64,000 bases of DNA, from contig NZ_CP098478.1 of the NCBI RefSeq assembly GCF_023702675.1, forward strand, positions 2,790,001 to 2,854,000. The letters run 5' to 3'. The stretch comes from Acinetobacter sp. C26M. Its GTDB lineage: Bacteria; Pseudomonadota; Gammaproteobacteria; Pseudomonadales; Moraxellaceae. The notes below the pieces were generated by a model. The model searched no databases. It had not been told where the DNA came from and worked only from the letters and a program-made list of their open reading frames with translations. Positions 30,401 to 35,787 of this stretch are shown here, piece after piece (position 1 is the stretch's first letter; each line of letters opens with the position of its first letter). The position numbers and the translations under genes are program-made.

Positions 30401-33400
30401 TCAATCGTTGTATTGCCACCAATTGCATTCTTCACATCATTCGCTGTGTTGAATAATTGACTACCATTTACCGCATCAGTTGAGCTTGAATTTACCGCAC
30501 CCGCTTTTACGTTAGTAATCGTGGTACCACCAGCTCCTACAAGCGTGATCTTGTCTTTAGTCGTTGCATTGTCGTATTTAACTGCTGCATCGTCTAACGT
30601 ACCCAACTTGCTATCAACTGCTGCCAATTGATCTTCTGTTGCTGCTTGACCTGATACTGCTGTGCCGTTCCAGGTCTTATTCGTTAAACCACCAATCGTA
30701 CCTGCTGTACCATCAATAGTGACTGGATTCGCTGTACCAACTTTAATGGTATTACCTAAGCCTAGCTGTACACCATCTGCTGTCGTGGTACTGGTGATGC
30801 TGCCATCTGTTGAACCTTTAACATTCAGCGTATCGCCTAAAGCAAATTGGTTACTGCTTGTACCATTTCCAAACTTAATGCCTTTGTCCGCTGTCGCTTG
30901 TGCTGCATCTGCCGCATTTTGAGCAGTCGTTACATTTTGGTTGGTCGTAAATAATTGTCCACCATTCACTGCATCTGTCGATGCCGCTGAACTGATATCT
31001 CCAGCAGTCACATTGGTGATCTTTTTATTACCTGCATTGATACCTGTCGTTTTATCTACAACAACTGTACCTACAGTCACCTTGTCGAAGTTCACATCTT
31101 TCGCTGTCGATACTTGATAGTTGCTTGAACCATCTGCATTCGTTGTTGGAGTCACAACAACGTTATCTCCAGCTGTAACCGTCGTTTTCGCTTTGGTAGC
31201 TGCATCTTTAACGCTTGTGATCGCTCCATCAATCGTGTTCGAACCTGTGCCACCAATGTTATTGGTCGTGATGGCACCAGTTGTTGCATCAATCGTTGTA
31301 TTGCCACCAATTGCATTCTTCACATCATTCGCTGTGTTGAATAATTGACTACCATTTACCGCATCAGTTGAGCTTGAATTTACCGCACCCGCTTTTACGT
31401 TAGTAATCGTGGTACCACCAGCTCCTACAAGCGTGATCTTGTCTTTAGTCGTTGCATTGTCGTATTTAACTGCTGCATCGTCTAACGTACCCAACTTGCT
31501 ATCAACTGCTGCCAATTGATCTTCTGTTGCTGCTTGACCTGATACTGCTGTGCCGTTCCAGGTCTTATTCGTTAAACCACCAATCGTACCTGCTGTACCA
31601 TCAATAGTGACTGGATTCGCTGTACCAACTTTAATGGTATTACCTAAGCCTAGCTGTACACCATCTGCTGTCGTGGTACTGGTGATGCTGCCATCTGTTG
31701 AACCTTTAACATTCAGCGTATCGCCTAAAGCAAATTGGTTACTGCTTGTACCATTTCCAAACTTAATGCCTTTGTCCGCTGTCGCTTGTGCTGCATCTGC
31801 CGCATTTTGAGCAGTCGTCACATTTTGGTTGGTCGTAAATAATTGTCCACCATTCACCGCATCTGTCGATGCCGCTGAACTGATATCTCCAGCAGTCACA
31901 TTGGTGATCTTTTTATTACCTGCATTGATACCTGTCGTTTTATCTACAACAACTGTACCTACAGTCACCTTGTCGAAGTTCACATCTTTCGCTGTCGATA
32001 CTTGATAGTTGCTTGAACCATCTGCATTCGTTGTTGGGGTCACAACAACGTTATCTCCAGCTGTAACCGTTGTTTTCGCTTTGGTGGCTGCATCTTTAAC
32101 GCTTGTGATTGCTCCATCAATTGTGTTCGAGCCTGTGCCACCAATGTTATTGGTCGTGATTGCACCAGTTGTCGCATCAATTGTGGTTGAACCACCAATT
32201 GCGGTCTTAACGCTGTCTGCGACACCTTGTAACTGACCACCGTTCACTGCATCTTTAGAACCAGATGTTACCGCTCCATTCGCAACATTGGTGATCTTGT
32301 TGTTACCTGCATTGATGCCTGTCTTATTAAGACTTGGTGTGTTTGTTGTTTGTGTTACACCATCAGCATCAACAAACTTAACACCATCTTTACTTACATT
32401 AAGACCACCAGTTGCATCTTTAATAACTAAACCACTGTTATCTAATTTACTATTCCCCGCTGTAACAGAAGTAAAGTCAGGGTTATCGCTGGTTGCAACG
32501 GTAATATCCTTACCACTTTGTGTAATTGCTACATTCTTACCTGCAATAAACTTCACTTCCTGGTCTGGCGAAACCTGCGTTGAGGCGTTACCTGATACTG
32601 TTCCACCTGTCGTAGCACCAGTATTGATTTTCCAGCCTTTATTCGCATTGTTCGCAACATCGCTTACCGTTTTTAATTGATCCTCTGTTGCTGCTTGACC
32701 TGATGTAGCTGTACCGCTCCACGTCTTATTCGTTAAGCCGCTAACTCTACCTGTTGTACCGTTAATCGTCACAGGGTTCGTTCCAGCACCACTACCAACG
32801 GTAATATTGTTCGCTAGGCCAAGTTGAACGCCACCTGCGACCGTTGTACTGGTGATGTTACTGTCACCTTTTACATTGATATCACTACCCAAGGCATAGT
32901 TGTTCTTGCCTGTCGTACCACCAAAGTTGATGCCTTTGTCTGCTGTCGTTTTAGCTGCGTCTGCTGTGCTTTTTACACTCGTGATCGCGCCATCAATCGT
33001 GTTCGATCCCGTGCCACCTATGTTACTTGTGCTGATTGCACCCGTCGTTGCATCAATGGTCGTGTTGCCGCCAATTGCGGTCTTAACGCTGTCTGCGACA
33101 CCTTGTAACTGACCACCGTTCACTGCATCTTTAGAACCAGATGTCACCGCTCCGTTCGCAACATTTGTTAGCTTGATAGATGAGGTCGTAGAACCATTCG
33201 CATCTTGAAGTCGAGTAGAGACATTGGTTGCTAATACTTCCGTTGGTGAACCTACTTTATTACCACCAGCATCTACTGAAGAGGATGGATACCACTTACC
33301 GTCATTTGCTTTAGTTACTTTATTACCAGAACCGTCTGTATATACAATTGGTGATGTCGACTTAGCTGATTGAATCTGATTAGTTAAGGTATTTGCAACA

Positions 33401-34521
33401 GCATAAATTTGGCTACCGTTGATAGCATCTGTAGATGTCGCAGAAAGTTCACCTGGTGCTACATTCTTTATTTGGCGTTCGTTGCCAATATTACCAACTG
33501 ATACTTGGCGACCAGCATCTGCTGCAGTACCAGCAAAACTACTCGCACCAGTAAAACCAGTAAAACTTACGCCATTAACAGTCGCTTGAGTAACCTTTGA
33601 TGCAGTTCCATCAGTTTTACTACCAGCGCCTAAAGCAACACTACCATCTTTAGTAGAAGCAGAGCCAACACCTAATGCAACAGATGTTACGCCAGTCGCT
33701 TGTGCGCGCGTACCGAAAGATGTTGCTAAATCTCCTGACTTAGACTGCACCCCAATACTTACAGCCCCTGCACCCGTTGTTGTAGACATATACTGACTTG
33801 TATCTGTCGTATTCGTTGACCCATCAAAGTTTACTAAATAATCACCTGTCAAATTTTTATATGTTTGTGCGGCACTCGAATTATTGAGGATGGCATTTTT
33901 CTGAGCTTGAGTAGAACCACCAGGTACTGTCGGATTACCTGTAGTAGCTACGCGATCTAAATCATCTCCACCAATTGCGACAGATGAATTACCTTGAGCA
34001 GTTACATTATTACCAATAGCAGTCGATTGATCTCCGACTACTTTAGTGCCAGAACCTAATGCTAGACCTTGACCAATCCCTGAACTAACAGTTGCACCAT
34101 CACCGATTGCAATACTTCTAGCTGAACCTGCATATGAACCTTGACCAATTGCAATTGCCTGAGCGGCTGGTGCACAAGCTTCACCATTCGCATTATTTCC
34201 GCTATTTGCACTTCCAATAGCAATAGCACTGCTACTCTCTGTTCCTGACCCTGCAGCAGAGGAGGTACAGTCAGTACGCGTGCTTCCTCCTCCTCCTTCC
34301 CAACCAGCAAATACATATGCAGGCGCAATTACCGTCAAAATGGCAAGAGATAACGCTTTGTAATTAAATAATTTAGCTAAGCTATTTTTCTGTTCGTGCT
34401 GATCTAAACAAGCTACCTGGCCAACGCTTCCGCTCTTTTTTGTTTTTCCTCTAGCAAGTTCCGAAACCGCTACCCAAACACCCAATGAGGCGTTCCATAC
34501 AACCTTATAAACCTTATTCAT
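15451..34521 (-). CDS. TAA1: giant trimeric autotransporter adhesin, AtaA/Ata-like (6,356 aa)
   Basis: Type Vc secreted fibre. Starts with an extended signal peptide region ([20 protein letters not shown]) and a hydrophobic core cleaved near A72. An N-terminal YadA-like head of AIAIG-type repeats spans about residues 85-330, followed by a Trp/GIN-like connector (about 625-745). Residues about 775-5605 are a modular stalk of repeats bearing neck motifs ([18 protein letters not shown]). A second head of the same type lies at about 5700-5880 (STAIG, AVALG, SIAIG), giving the Nhead-stalk-Chead order of AtaA. The YadA anchor takes the last ~95 residues (QRIDDVEKKANAGIAAAMAL, ending GISGVID). It should trimerise, insert in the outer membrane and mediate surface adhesion; tpgA1 follows. 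Length is far above AtaA (about 3,600 aa). The ligand is not predictable. Confidence 0.93.
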   Translation of the reverse strand: MNKVYKVVWNASLGVWVAVSELARGKTKKSGSVGQVACLDQHEQKNSLAKLFNYKALSLAILTVIAPAYVFAGWEGGGGSTRTDCTSSAAGSGTESSSAIAIGSANSGNNANGEACAPAAQAIAIGQGSYAGSARSIAIGDGATVSSGIGQGLALGSGTKVVGDQSTAIGNNVTAQGNSSVAIGGDDLDRVATTGNPTVPGGSTQAQKNAILNNSSAAQTYKNLTGDYLVNFDGSTNTTDTSQYMSTTTGAGAVSIGVQSKSGDLATSFGTRAQATGVTSVALGVGSASTKDGSVALGAGSKTDGTASKVTQATVNGVSFTGFTGASSFAGTAADAGRQVSVGNIGNERQIKNVAPGELSATSTDAINGSQIYAVANTLTNQIQSAKSTSPIVYTDGSGNKVTKANDGKWYPSSSVDAGGNKVGSPTEVLATNVSTRLQDANGSTTSSIKLTNVANGAVTSGSKDAVNGGQLQGVADSVKTAIGGNTTIDATTGAISTSNIGGTGSNTIDGAITSVKSTADAAKTTADKGINFGGTTGKNNYALGSDINVKGDSNITSTTVAGGVQLGLANNITVGSGAGTNPVTINGTTGRVSGLTNKTWSGTATSGQAATEDQLKTVSDVANNANKGWKINTGATTGGTVSGNASTQVSPDQEVKFIAGKNVAITQSGKDITVATSDNPDFTSVTAGNSKLDNSGLVIKDATGGLNVSKDGVKFVDADGVTQTTNTPSLNKTGINAGNNKITNVANGAVTSGSKDAVNGGQLQGVADSVKTAIGGSTTIDATTGAITTNNIGGTGSNTIDGAITSVKDAATKAKTTVTAGDNVVVTPTTNADGSSNYQVSTAKDVNFDKVTVGTVVVDKTTGINAGNKKITNVTAGDISSAASTDAVNGGQLFTTNQNVTTAQNAADAAQATADKGIKFGNGTSSNQFALGDTLNVKGSTDGSITSTTTADGVQLGLGNTIKVGTANPVTIDGTAGTIGGLTNKTWNGTAVSGQAATEDQLAAVDSKLGTLDDAAVKYDNATTKDKITLVGAGGTTITNVKAGAVNSSSTDAVNGSQLFNTANDVKNAIGGNTTIDATTGAITTNNIGGTGSNTIDGAITSVKDAATKAKTTVTAGDNVVVTPTTNADGSSNYQVSTAKDVNFDKVTVGTVVVDKTTGINAGNKKITNVTAGDISSAASTDAVNGGQLFTTNQNVTTAQNAADAAQATADKGIKFGNGTSSNQFALGDTLNVKGSTDGSITSTTTADGVQLGLGNTIKVGTANPVTIDGTAGTIGGLTNKTWNGTAVSGQAATEDQLAAVDSKLGTLDDAAVKYDNATTKDKITLVGAGGTTITNVKAGAVNSSSTDAVNGSQLFNTANDVKNAIGGNTTIDATTGAITTNNIGGTGSNTIDGAITSVKDAATKAKTTVTAGDNVVVTPTTNADGSSNYQVSTAKDVNFDKVTVGTVVVDKTTGINAGNKKITNVTAGDISSAASTDAVNGGQLFTTNQNVTTAQNAADAAQATADKGIKFGNGTSSNQFALGDTLNVKGSTDGSITSTTTADGVQLGLGNTIKVGTANPVTIDGTAGTIGGLTNKTWNGTAVSGQAATEDQLAAVDSKLGTLDDAAVKYDNATTKDKVTLGGGAAGTTITNVKAGAVTAASKDAVNGSQLFNTANDVKNAIGGNTTIDATTGAITTNNIGGTGSNTIDGAITSVKDAATKAKTTVTAGDNVVVTPTTNADGSSNYQVSTAKDVNFDKVTVGTVVVDKTTGINAGNKKITNVTAGDISSAASTDAVNGGQLFTTNQNVTTAQNAADAAQATADKGIKFGNGTSSNQFALGDTLNVKGSTDGSITSTTTADGVQLGLGNTIKVGTANPVTIDGTAGTIGGLTNKTWNGTAVSGQAATEDQLAAVDSKLGTLDDAAVKYDNATTKDKVTLGGGAAGTTITNVKAGAVTAASKDAVNGSQLFNTANDVKNAIGGNTTIDATTGAITTNNIGGTGSNTIDGAITSVKDAATKAKTTVTAGDNVVVTPTTNADGSSNYQVSTAKDVNFDKVTVGTVVVDKTTGINAGNKKITNVTAGDISSAASTDAVNGGQLFTTNQNVTTAQNAADAAQATADKGIKFGNGTSSNQFALGDTLNVKGSTDGSITSTTTADGVQLGLGNTIKVGTANPVTIDGTAGTIGGLSNKTWNGTAVSGQAATEDQLAAVDSKLGTLDDAAVKYDNATTKDKVTLGGGAAGTTITNVKAGAVTAASKDAVNGSQLFNTANDVKNAIGGSTTIDATTGAITTNNIGGTGSNTIDGAITSVKDAATKAKTTVTAGDNVVVTPTTNADGSSNYQVSTAKDVNFDKVTVGSVVVDKTTNTIKGLSNKTWNGTAVSGQAATEDQLAAVDSKLGTLDDAAVKYDNATTKDKITLAGTGGTTITNVKAGAVNSSSTDAVNGSQLFNTANDVKNAIGGNTTIDATTGAITTNNIGGTGSNTIDGAITSVKDAATKAKTTVTAGDNVVVTPTTNADGSSNYQVSTAKDVNFDKVTVGTVVVDKTTGINAGNKKITNVTAGDISSAASTDAVNGGQLFTTNQNVTTAQNAADAAQATADKGIKFGNGTSSNQFALGDTLNVKGSTDGSITSTTTADGVQLGLGNTIKVGTANPVTIDGTAGTIGGLTNKTWNGTAVSGQAATEDQLAAVDSKLGTLDDAAVKYDNATTKDKVTLGGGATGTTITNVKAGAVTAASKDAVNGSQLFNTANDVKNAIGGNTTIDATTGAITTNNIGGTGSNTIDGAITSVKDAATKAKTTVTAGDNVVVTPTTNADGSSNYQVSTAKDVNFDKVTVGTVVVDKTTGINAGNKKITNVTAGDISSAASTDAVNGGQLFTTNQNVTTAQNAADAAQATADKGIKFGNGTSSNQFALGDTLNVKGSTDGSITSTTTADGVQLGLGNTIKVGTANPVTIDGTAGTIGGLSNKTWNGTAVSGQAATEDQLAAVDSKLGTLDDAAVKYDNATTKDKVTLGGGAAGTTITNVKAGAVTAASKDAVNGSQLFNTANDVKNAIGGSTTIDATTGAITTNNIGGTGSNTIDGAITSVKDAATKAKTTVTAGDNVVVTPTTNADGSSNYQVSTAKDVNFDKVTVGSVVVDKTTNTIKGLSNKTWNGTAVSGQAATEDQLAAVDSKLGTLDDAAVKYDNATTKDKITLAGTGGTTITNVKAGDISSAASTDAVNGGQLFTTNQNVTTAQNAADAAQATADKGIKFGNGTSSNQFALGDTLNVKGSTDGSITSTTTADGVQLGLGNTIKVGTANPVTIDGTAGTIGGLTNKTWNGTAVSGQAATEDQLAAVDSKLGTLDDAAVKYDNATTKDKITLAGTGGTTITNVKAGAVNSSSTDAVNGSQLFNTANDVKNAIGGSTTIDATTGAITTNNIGGTGSNTIDGAITSVKDAATKAKTTVTAGDNVVVTPTTNADGSSNYQVSTAKDVNFDKVTVGTVVVDKTTGINAGNKKITNVTAGDISSAASTDAVNGGQLFTTNQNVTTAQNAADAAQATADKGIKFGNGTSSNQFALGDTLNVKGSTDGSITSTTTADGVQLGLGNTIKVGTANPVTIDGTAGTIGGLTNKTWNGTAVSGQAATEDQLAAVDSKLGTLDDAAVKYDNATTKDKVTLGGGATGTTITNVKAGAVTAASKDAVNGSQLFNTANDVKNAIGGNTTIDATTGAITTNNIGGTGSNTIDGAITSVKDAATKAKTTVTAGDNVVVTPTTNADGSSNYQVSTAKDVNFDKVTVGTVVVDKTTGINAGNKKITNVTAGDISSAASTDAVNGGQLFTTNQNVTTAQNAADAAQATADKGIKFGNGTSSNQFALGDTLNVKGSTDGSITSTTTADGVQLGLGNTIKVGTANPVTIDGTAGTIGGLSNKTWNGTAVSGQAATEDQLAAVDSKLGTLDDAAVKYDNATTKDKVTLGGGAAGTTITNVKAGAVTAASKDAVNGSQLFNTANDVKNAIGGSTTIDATTGAITTNNIGGTGSNTIDGAITSVKDAATKAKTTVTAGDNVVVTPTTNADGSSNYQVSTAKDVNFDKVTVGSVVVDKTTNTIKGLSNKTWNGTAVSGQAATEDQLAAVDSKLGTLDDAAVKYDNATTKDKITLAGTGGTTITNVKAGAVNSSSTDAVNGSQLFNTANDVKNAIGGNTTIDATTGAITTNNIGGTGSNTIDGAITSVKDAATKAKTTVTAGDNVVVTPTTNADGSSNYQVSTAKDVNFDKVTVGTVVVDKTTGINAGNKKITNVTAGDISSAASTDAVNGGQLFTTNQNVTTAQNAADAAQATADKGIKFGNGTSSNQFALGDTLNVKGSTDGSITSTTTADGVQLGLGNTIKVGTANPVTIDGTAGTIGGLSNKTWNGTAVSGQAATEDQLAAVDSKLGTLDDAAVKYDNATTKDKVTLGGGAAGTTITNVKAGAVTAASKDAVNGSQLFNTANDVKNAIGGNTTIDATTGAITTNNIGGTGSNTIDGAITSVKDAATKAKTTVTAGDNVVVTPTTNADGSSNYQVSTAKDVNFDKVTVGTVVVDKTTGINAGNKKITNVTAGDISSAASTDAVNGGQLFTTNQNVTTAQNAADAAQATADKGIKFGNGTSSNQFALGDTLNVKGSTDGSITSTTTADGVQLGLGNTIKVGTANPVTIDGTAGTIGGLSNKTWNGTAVSGQAATEDQLAAVDSKLGTLDDAAVKYDNATTKDKITLVGAGGTTITNVKAGAVNSSSTDAVNGSQLFNTANDVKNAIGGNTTIDATTGAITTNNIGGTGSNTIDGAITSVKDAATKAKTTVTAGDNVVVTPTTNADGSSNYQVSTAKDVNFDKVTVGTVVVDKTTGINAGNKKITNVTAGDISSAASTDAVNGGQLFTTNQNVTTAQNAADAAQATADKGIKFGNGTSSNQFALGDTLNVKGSTDGSITSTTTADGVQLGLGNTIKVGTANPVTIDGTAGTIGGLSNKTWNGTAVSGQAATEDQLAAVDSKLGTLDDAAVKYDNATTKDKVTLGGGAAGTTITNVKAGDISSAASTDAVNGGQLFTTNQNVTTAQNAADAAQATADKGIKFGNGTSSNQFALGDTLNVKGSTDGSITSTTTADGVQLGLGNTIKVGTANPVTIDGTAGTIGGLSNKTWNGTAVSGQAATEDQLAAVDSKLGTLDDAAVKYDNATTKDKITLVGAGGTTITNVKAGAVNSSSTDAVNGSQLFNTANDVKNAIGGNTTIDATTGAITTNNIGGTGSNTIDGAITSVKDAATKAKTTVTAGDNVVVTPTTNADGSSNYQVSTAKDVNFDKVTVGTVVVDKTTGINAGNKKITNVTVGDISSAASTDAVNGGQLFTTNQNVTTAQNAADAAQATADKGIKFGNGTSSNQFALGDTLNVKGSTDGSITSTTTADGVQLGLGNTIKVGTANPVTIDGTAGTIGGLSNKTWNGTAVSGQAATEDQLAAVDSKLGTLDDAAVKYDNATTKDKITLVGAGGTTITNVKAGAVNSSSTDAVNGSQLFNTANDVKNAIGGNTTIDATTGAITTNNIGGTGSNTIDGAITSVKDAATKAKTTVTAGDNVVVTPTTNADGSSNYQVSTAKDVNFDKVTVGSVVIDKASNTIEGLSNKDIKAADFATKGRAATEEQLKVAISNNITEVVDGNGNKVNIIDQVVNKNPDNKNQDSLFLTYDKQGQETTDRLTIGQTVQKMNTDGIKFFHTNADTSKGDLGTTNDSSAGGKNSTAIGVNAIVSTGADSAVALGHNSKAGGKESIAIGQGAEATGLQSISIGTGNKVKGDHSGAIGDPTIVDGANSYSVGNNNQVLTDDTFVLGNNVTKTVAGSVVLGNGSAATTGAGVAGYALSAATGADKAAITKTTSTTGAVAVGDEAGGIYRQITGVAAGRADADAVNVAQLKAVGNQVVTTQTALVDSLGGGAKVNNDGTITGPTYNVAQGNQTNVGDALTALDKAIGSVGTTSKTTVTNGQNIVVKKTKNADGSDNYEVETAKDLTVDSVKAGNTVLNNTGITIGNNAVVLNNTGLTIAGGPSVTTQGINAGNKQVTNVAAGTNATDAVNKGQLDSAISNVNNNVNELANNAVKYDDAKKDKITLGGADGTTITNVKDGKVEQGSKDAVNGGQLAQVKDNLQGQITNNTNAINNIKNDINNGTVGLVKQANSSAEVTVAKDTGGTSVNVAGTDGNRVVTGVKDGAVNATSKDAVNGSQLNTTNQKFAEYLGGGAKYENNTYTAPTYTVGDTKHNNVGGAIDALNKADQALSNRIDNIDNKLEQVFYSTNQRIDDVEKKANAGIAAAMALEAAPYVAGKYTYAAGASYHGGENAVGVTLRKTADNGRWSITGGVAAASQGDPSVRIGISGVID
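21533..28311 (-). repeat. Second higher-order repeat (period 5,157 bp) within TAA1
   Basis: About 1.6 kb at 21533-23154 matches 26690-28311 with no difference seen in the parts compared, including the rare GTCGTTGGAGTGAC variant. It is flanked by distinguishing bases (TGATGCTGCC against TAATGCTGCC on one side, GATGCCGCTGAG against GATGCTGCTGAA on the other). Confidence 0.8.
22133..27062 (-). repeat. Higher-order in-frame duplication (period 2,829 bp) within TAA1
   Basis: About 2.1 kb at 22133-24233 recurs at 24962-27062, 2,829 bp away. In the stretches I compared only one cluster of three bases differs (GTCGTTGGAGTGAC near 22435 against GTTGTTGGGGTCAC near 25264). Rare shared variants, such as GACCTGAGACTGCTG near 23714 and 26543, confirm the register. 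Confidence 0.85.
30233..32008 (-). repeat. Two nearly identical 888-bp units in direct tandem in TAA1
   Basis: The unit from 30233 and that from 31121 share private variants (TTGTTGGAGTCACAAC, GTGATGGCACC) and differ at only a few bases, for example GTCGTTACATTTTGG against GTCGTCACATTTTGG. This is the pattern of a very recent single-unit duplication. Confidence 0.75.
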
Positions 34522-34888
34522 AATATTTTTCCAAACGCAGATAAAAGTTACAACATGTTCACTTATGTGTACAAGTCTGTCTGTTAAGTAAAGAAATGTA
34601 ATTTATTGCAGTTAAAATAACTTTTTTAAAATGAGATGTAAATCACATTAGTACAAGTTACACATCTATCAATTCACCAATTTAAATTAAATTTTTAATT
34701 TTTATTTCTATAATTAAATATTATAAATCAATAGTTAATTTTTAATTAAAAGTAAAAAACTCATCTCACAATTTTCAGATTATGCAAATCTGTATACAAA
34801 AAAAGTCGATACATGACGCAAATTGACATTCTTCTCCTAAATTTATGTTCAAATTTTGCATTAATATTTGTATCTAAATGTCAAAAAT
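34522..34888. other. Promoter/leader region of TAA1, AT-rich
   Basis: About 370 bp of strongly AT-rich DNA between TAA1 and the tpgA2 terminator. TAA1 transcription must begin here since a terminator closes the upstream operon. I could not settle on a convincing -35/-10 pair; no open frame or RNA gene is evident. Confidence 0.6.
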
Positions 34889-34920
34889 AAAAAAAGCCAG
34901 TATTTATACTGGCTTTTTTT
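34889..34920. terminator. Terminator of the TAA2-tpgA2 operon
   Basis: 15-bp perfect stem (AAAAAAAGCCAGTAT / ATACTGGCTTTTTTT), ending the minus-strand transcript 13 bp after tpgA2. It separates the two adhesin operons. Confidence 0.9.
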
Positions 34921-34933
34921 ATTCTCAGATATC

Positions 34934-35725
34934 TTACCAAGTAACGTTGACACGTCTATTTGGTGCTAAACAGCCAACGAGTTGTGCATTTGCTTTATTG
35001 CCTGCGCATTGTTGATATAAATCAGTCTGACTATTGGCTTGAATTTGAATACGATTTGCATCAATTCCCTGATTAACCAATAACTTCGCCACTGTATTGG
35101 CACGTTGTGATGAAAGTTGTTGGTTATAAGCGAATTTACCTAATGGATCAGTAAAGCCTGCGACAACGATCGGGCCAGTCGAATTACTTTGTTTAATACG
35201 TTGTGCAATTGAAACTACAGAACTTGAGCCTTGTTCGATCGCACCAGCATTAAAACGATCAAATGCAAAAAATACACTTCCTGAACGTTCACTATTCACA
35301 TTGGCATTAGTGGGAACTTGGTTATTCGCACCCCAAGCCATTAAGCCTTCACACGCCTCACCTTTCCAAGACAGTCTTTCTGAAAGATATTTCTTATCAA
35401 AATCGACACGTAGCTGACAACGTAAATAGTCTTGGCTATTCGGCTGACGAATATCTAAAACATAGTTCCAAGTTTTTACAAAAAATACACCTTCGCTAAA
35501 TTGAGGATGACCTAAGATATGGCGAATCTGATCTTTGGTTAAACCTGTATCTAAGCGCGCTACATTATCGTATTCATAACGTTGAACTTGCTTTAAATAG
35601 CTTTTATCGACCGCTGGAAATTTGATTTCCTCTTGTTGAGCGGCATCAGCTTCTTGTGCAAACGTAGTAGTTGCAGTCAAACCAACTAACGTTGCCATCA
35701 TCAAAATTTGAATATTTTTGTTCAT
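34934..35725 (-). CDS. tpgA: TpgA-like periplasmic protein, copy 2: peptidoglycan-binding partner of TAA2
   Basis: 263 aa when started at ATG 35725, the same length as copy 1; an in-frame GTG four codons upstream is the alternative. Signal peptide ends near TTTFA. BamE-like N-domain ([34 protein letters not shown]) and OmpA-like C-domain ([41 protein letters not shown]). By eye it matches copy 1 over nearly the whole mature protein, with most differences in the signal peptide, the first mature residues and the interdomain linker. It starts 62 bp after TAA2 and should fix that adhesin's anchor to peptidoglycan. Confidence 0.9.
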   Translation of the reverse strand: MNKNIQILMMATLVGLTATTTFAQEADAAQQEEIKFPAVDKSYLKQVQRYEYDNVARLDTGLTKDQIRHILGHPQFSEGVFFVKTWNYVLDIRQPNSQDYLRCQLRVDFDKKYLSERLSWKGEACEGLMAWGANNQVPTNANVNSERSGSVFFAFDRFNAGAIEQGSSSVVSIAQRIKQSNSTGPIVVAGFTDPLGKFAYNQQLSSQRANTVAKLLVNQGIDANRIQIQANSQTDLYQQCAGNKANAQLVGCLAPNRRVNVTW

Positions 35726-35787
35726 TTCTTTACTCACAATATCTGTTGAAGATAAGGAGAGCTTTTGACTCCCCTTATTGAAGGCAA

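Larger units (their letters stand above)
17700..32240 (-). repeat. TAA1 stalk repeat array: 17 A-modules and 15 B-modules
   Basis: Two alternating coding modules. A encodes ...IGG(N/S)TTIDATTGAITT... followed by an [14 protein letters not shown] segment; B encodes ...[14 protein letters not shown]... then IKFGNGTSSNQFALG and NKTWNGTAVSG. A+B together repeat at 888 or 891 bp. I place A-modules near 17.8, 18.7, 20.1, 21.0, 21.9, 22.4, 23.3, 24.2, 25.2, 26.1, 27.0, 27.6, 28.5, 29.3, 30.2, 31.1 and 32.0 kb. Shortened units also occur: B-to-B steps of 504 bp (A lost, near 19.1-19.6 kb) and A-to-A steps of 546 bp (B partly lost, near 21.9-22.4 and 27.0-27.6 kb). All steps are multiples of three. 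Confidence 0.95.

Noticed and set aside
17798..32236. Many open frames of 75-133 codons on the plus strand inside TAA1
   Set aside because: They recur with each module, lack ribosome sites, and are explained by codon use of the repetitive minus-strand gene.
17700..32240. Repeat array considered as a CRISPR or satellite
   Set aside because: Units are ~890 bp, coding, in frame, and without unique spacers between short repeats.
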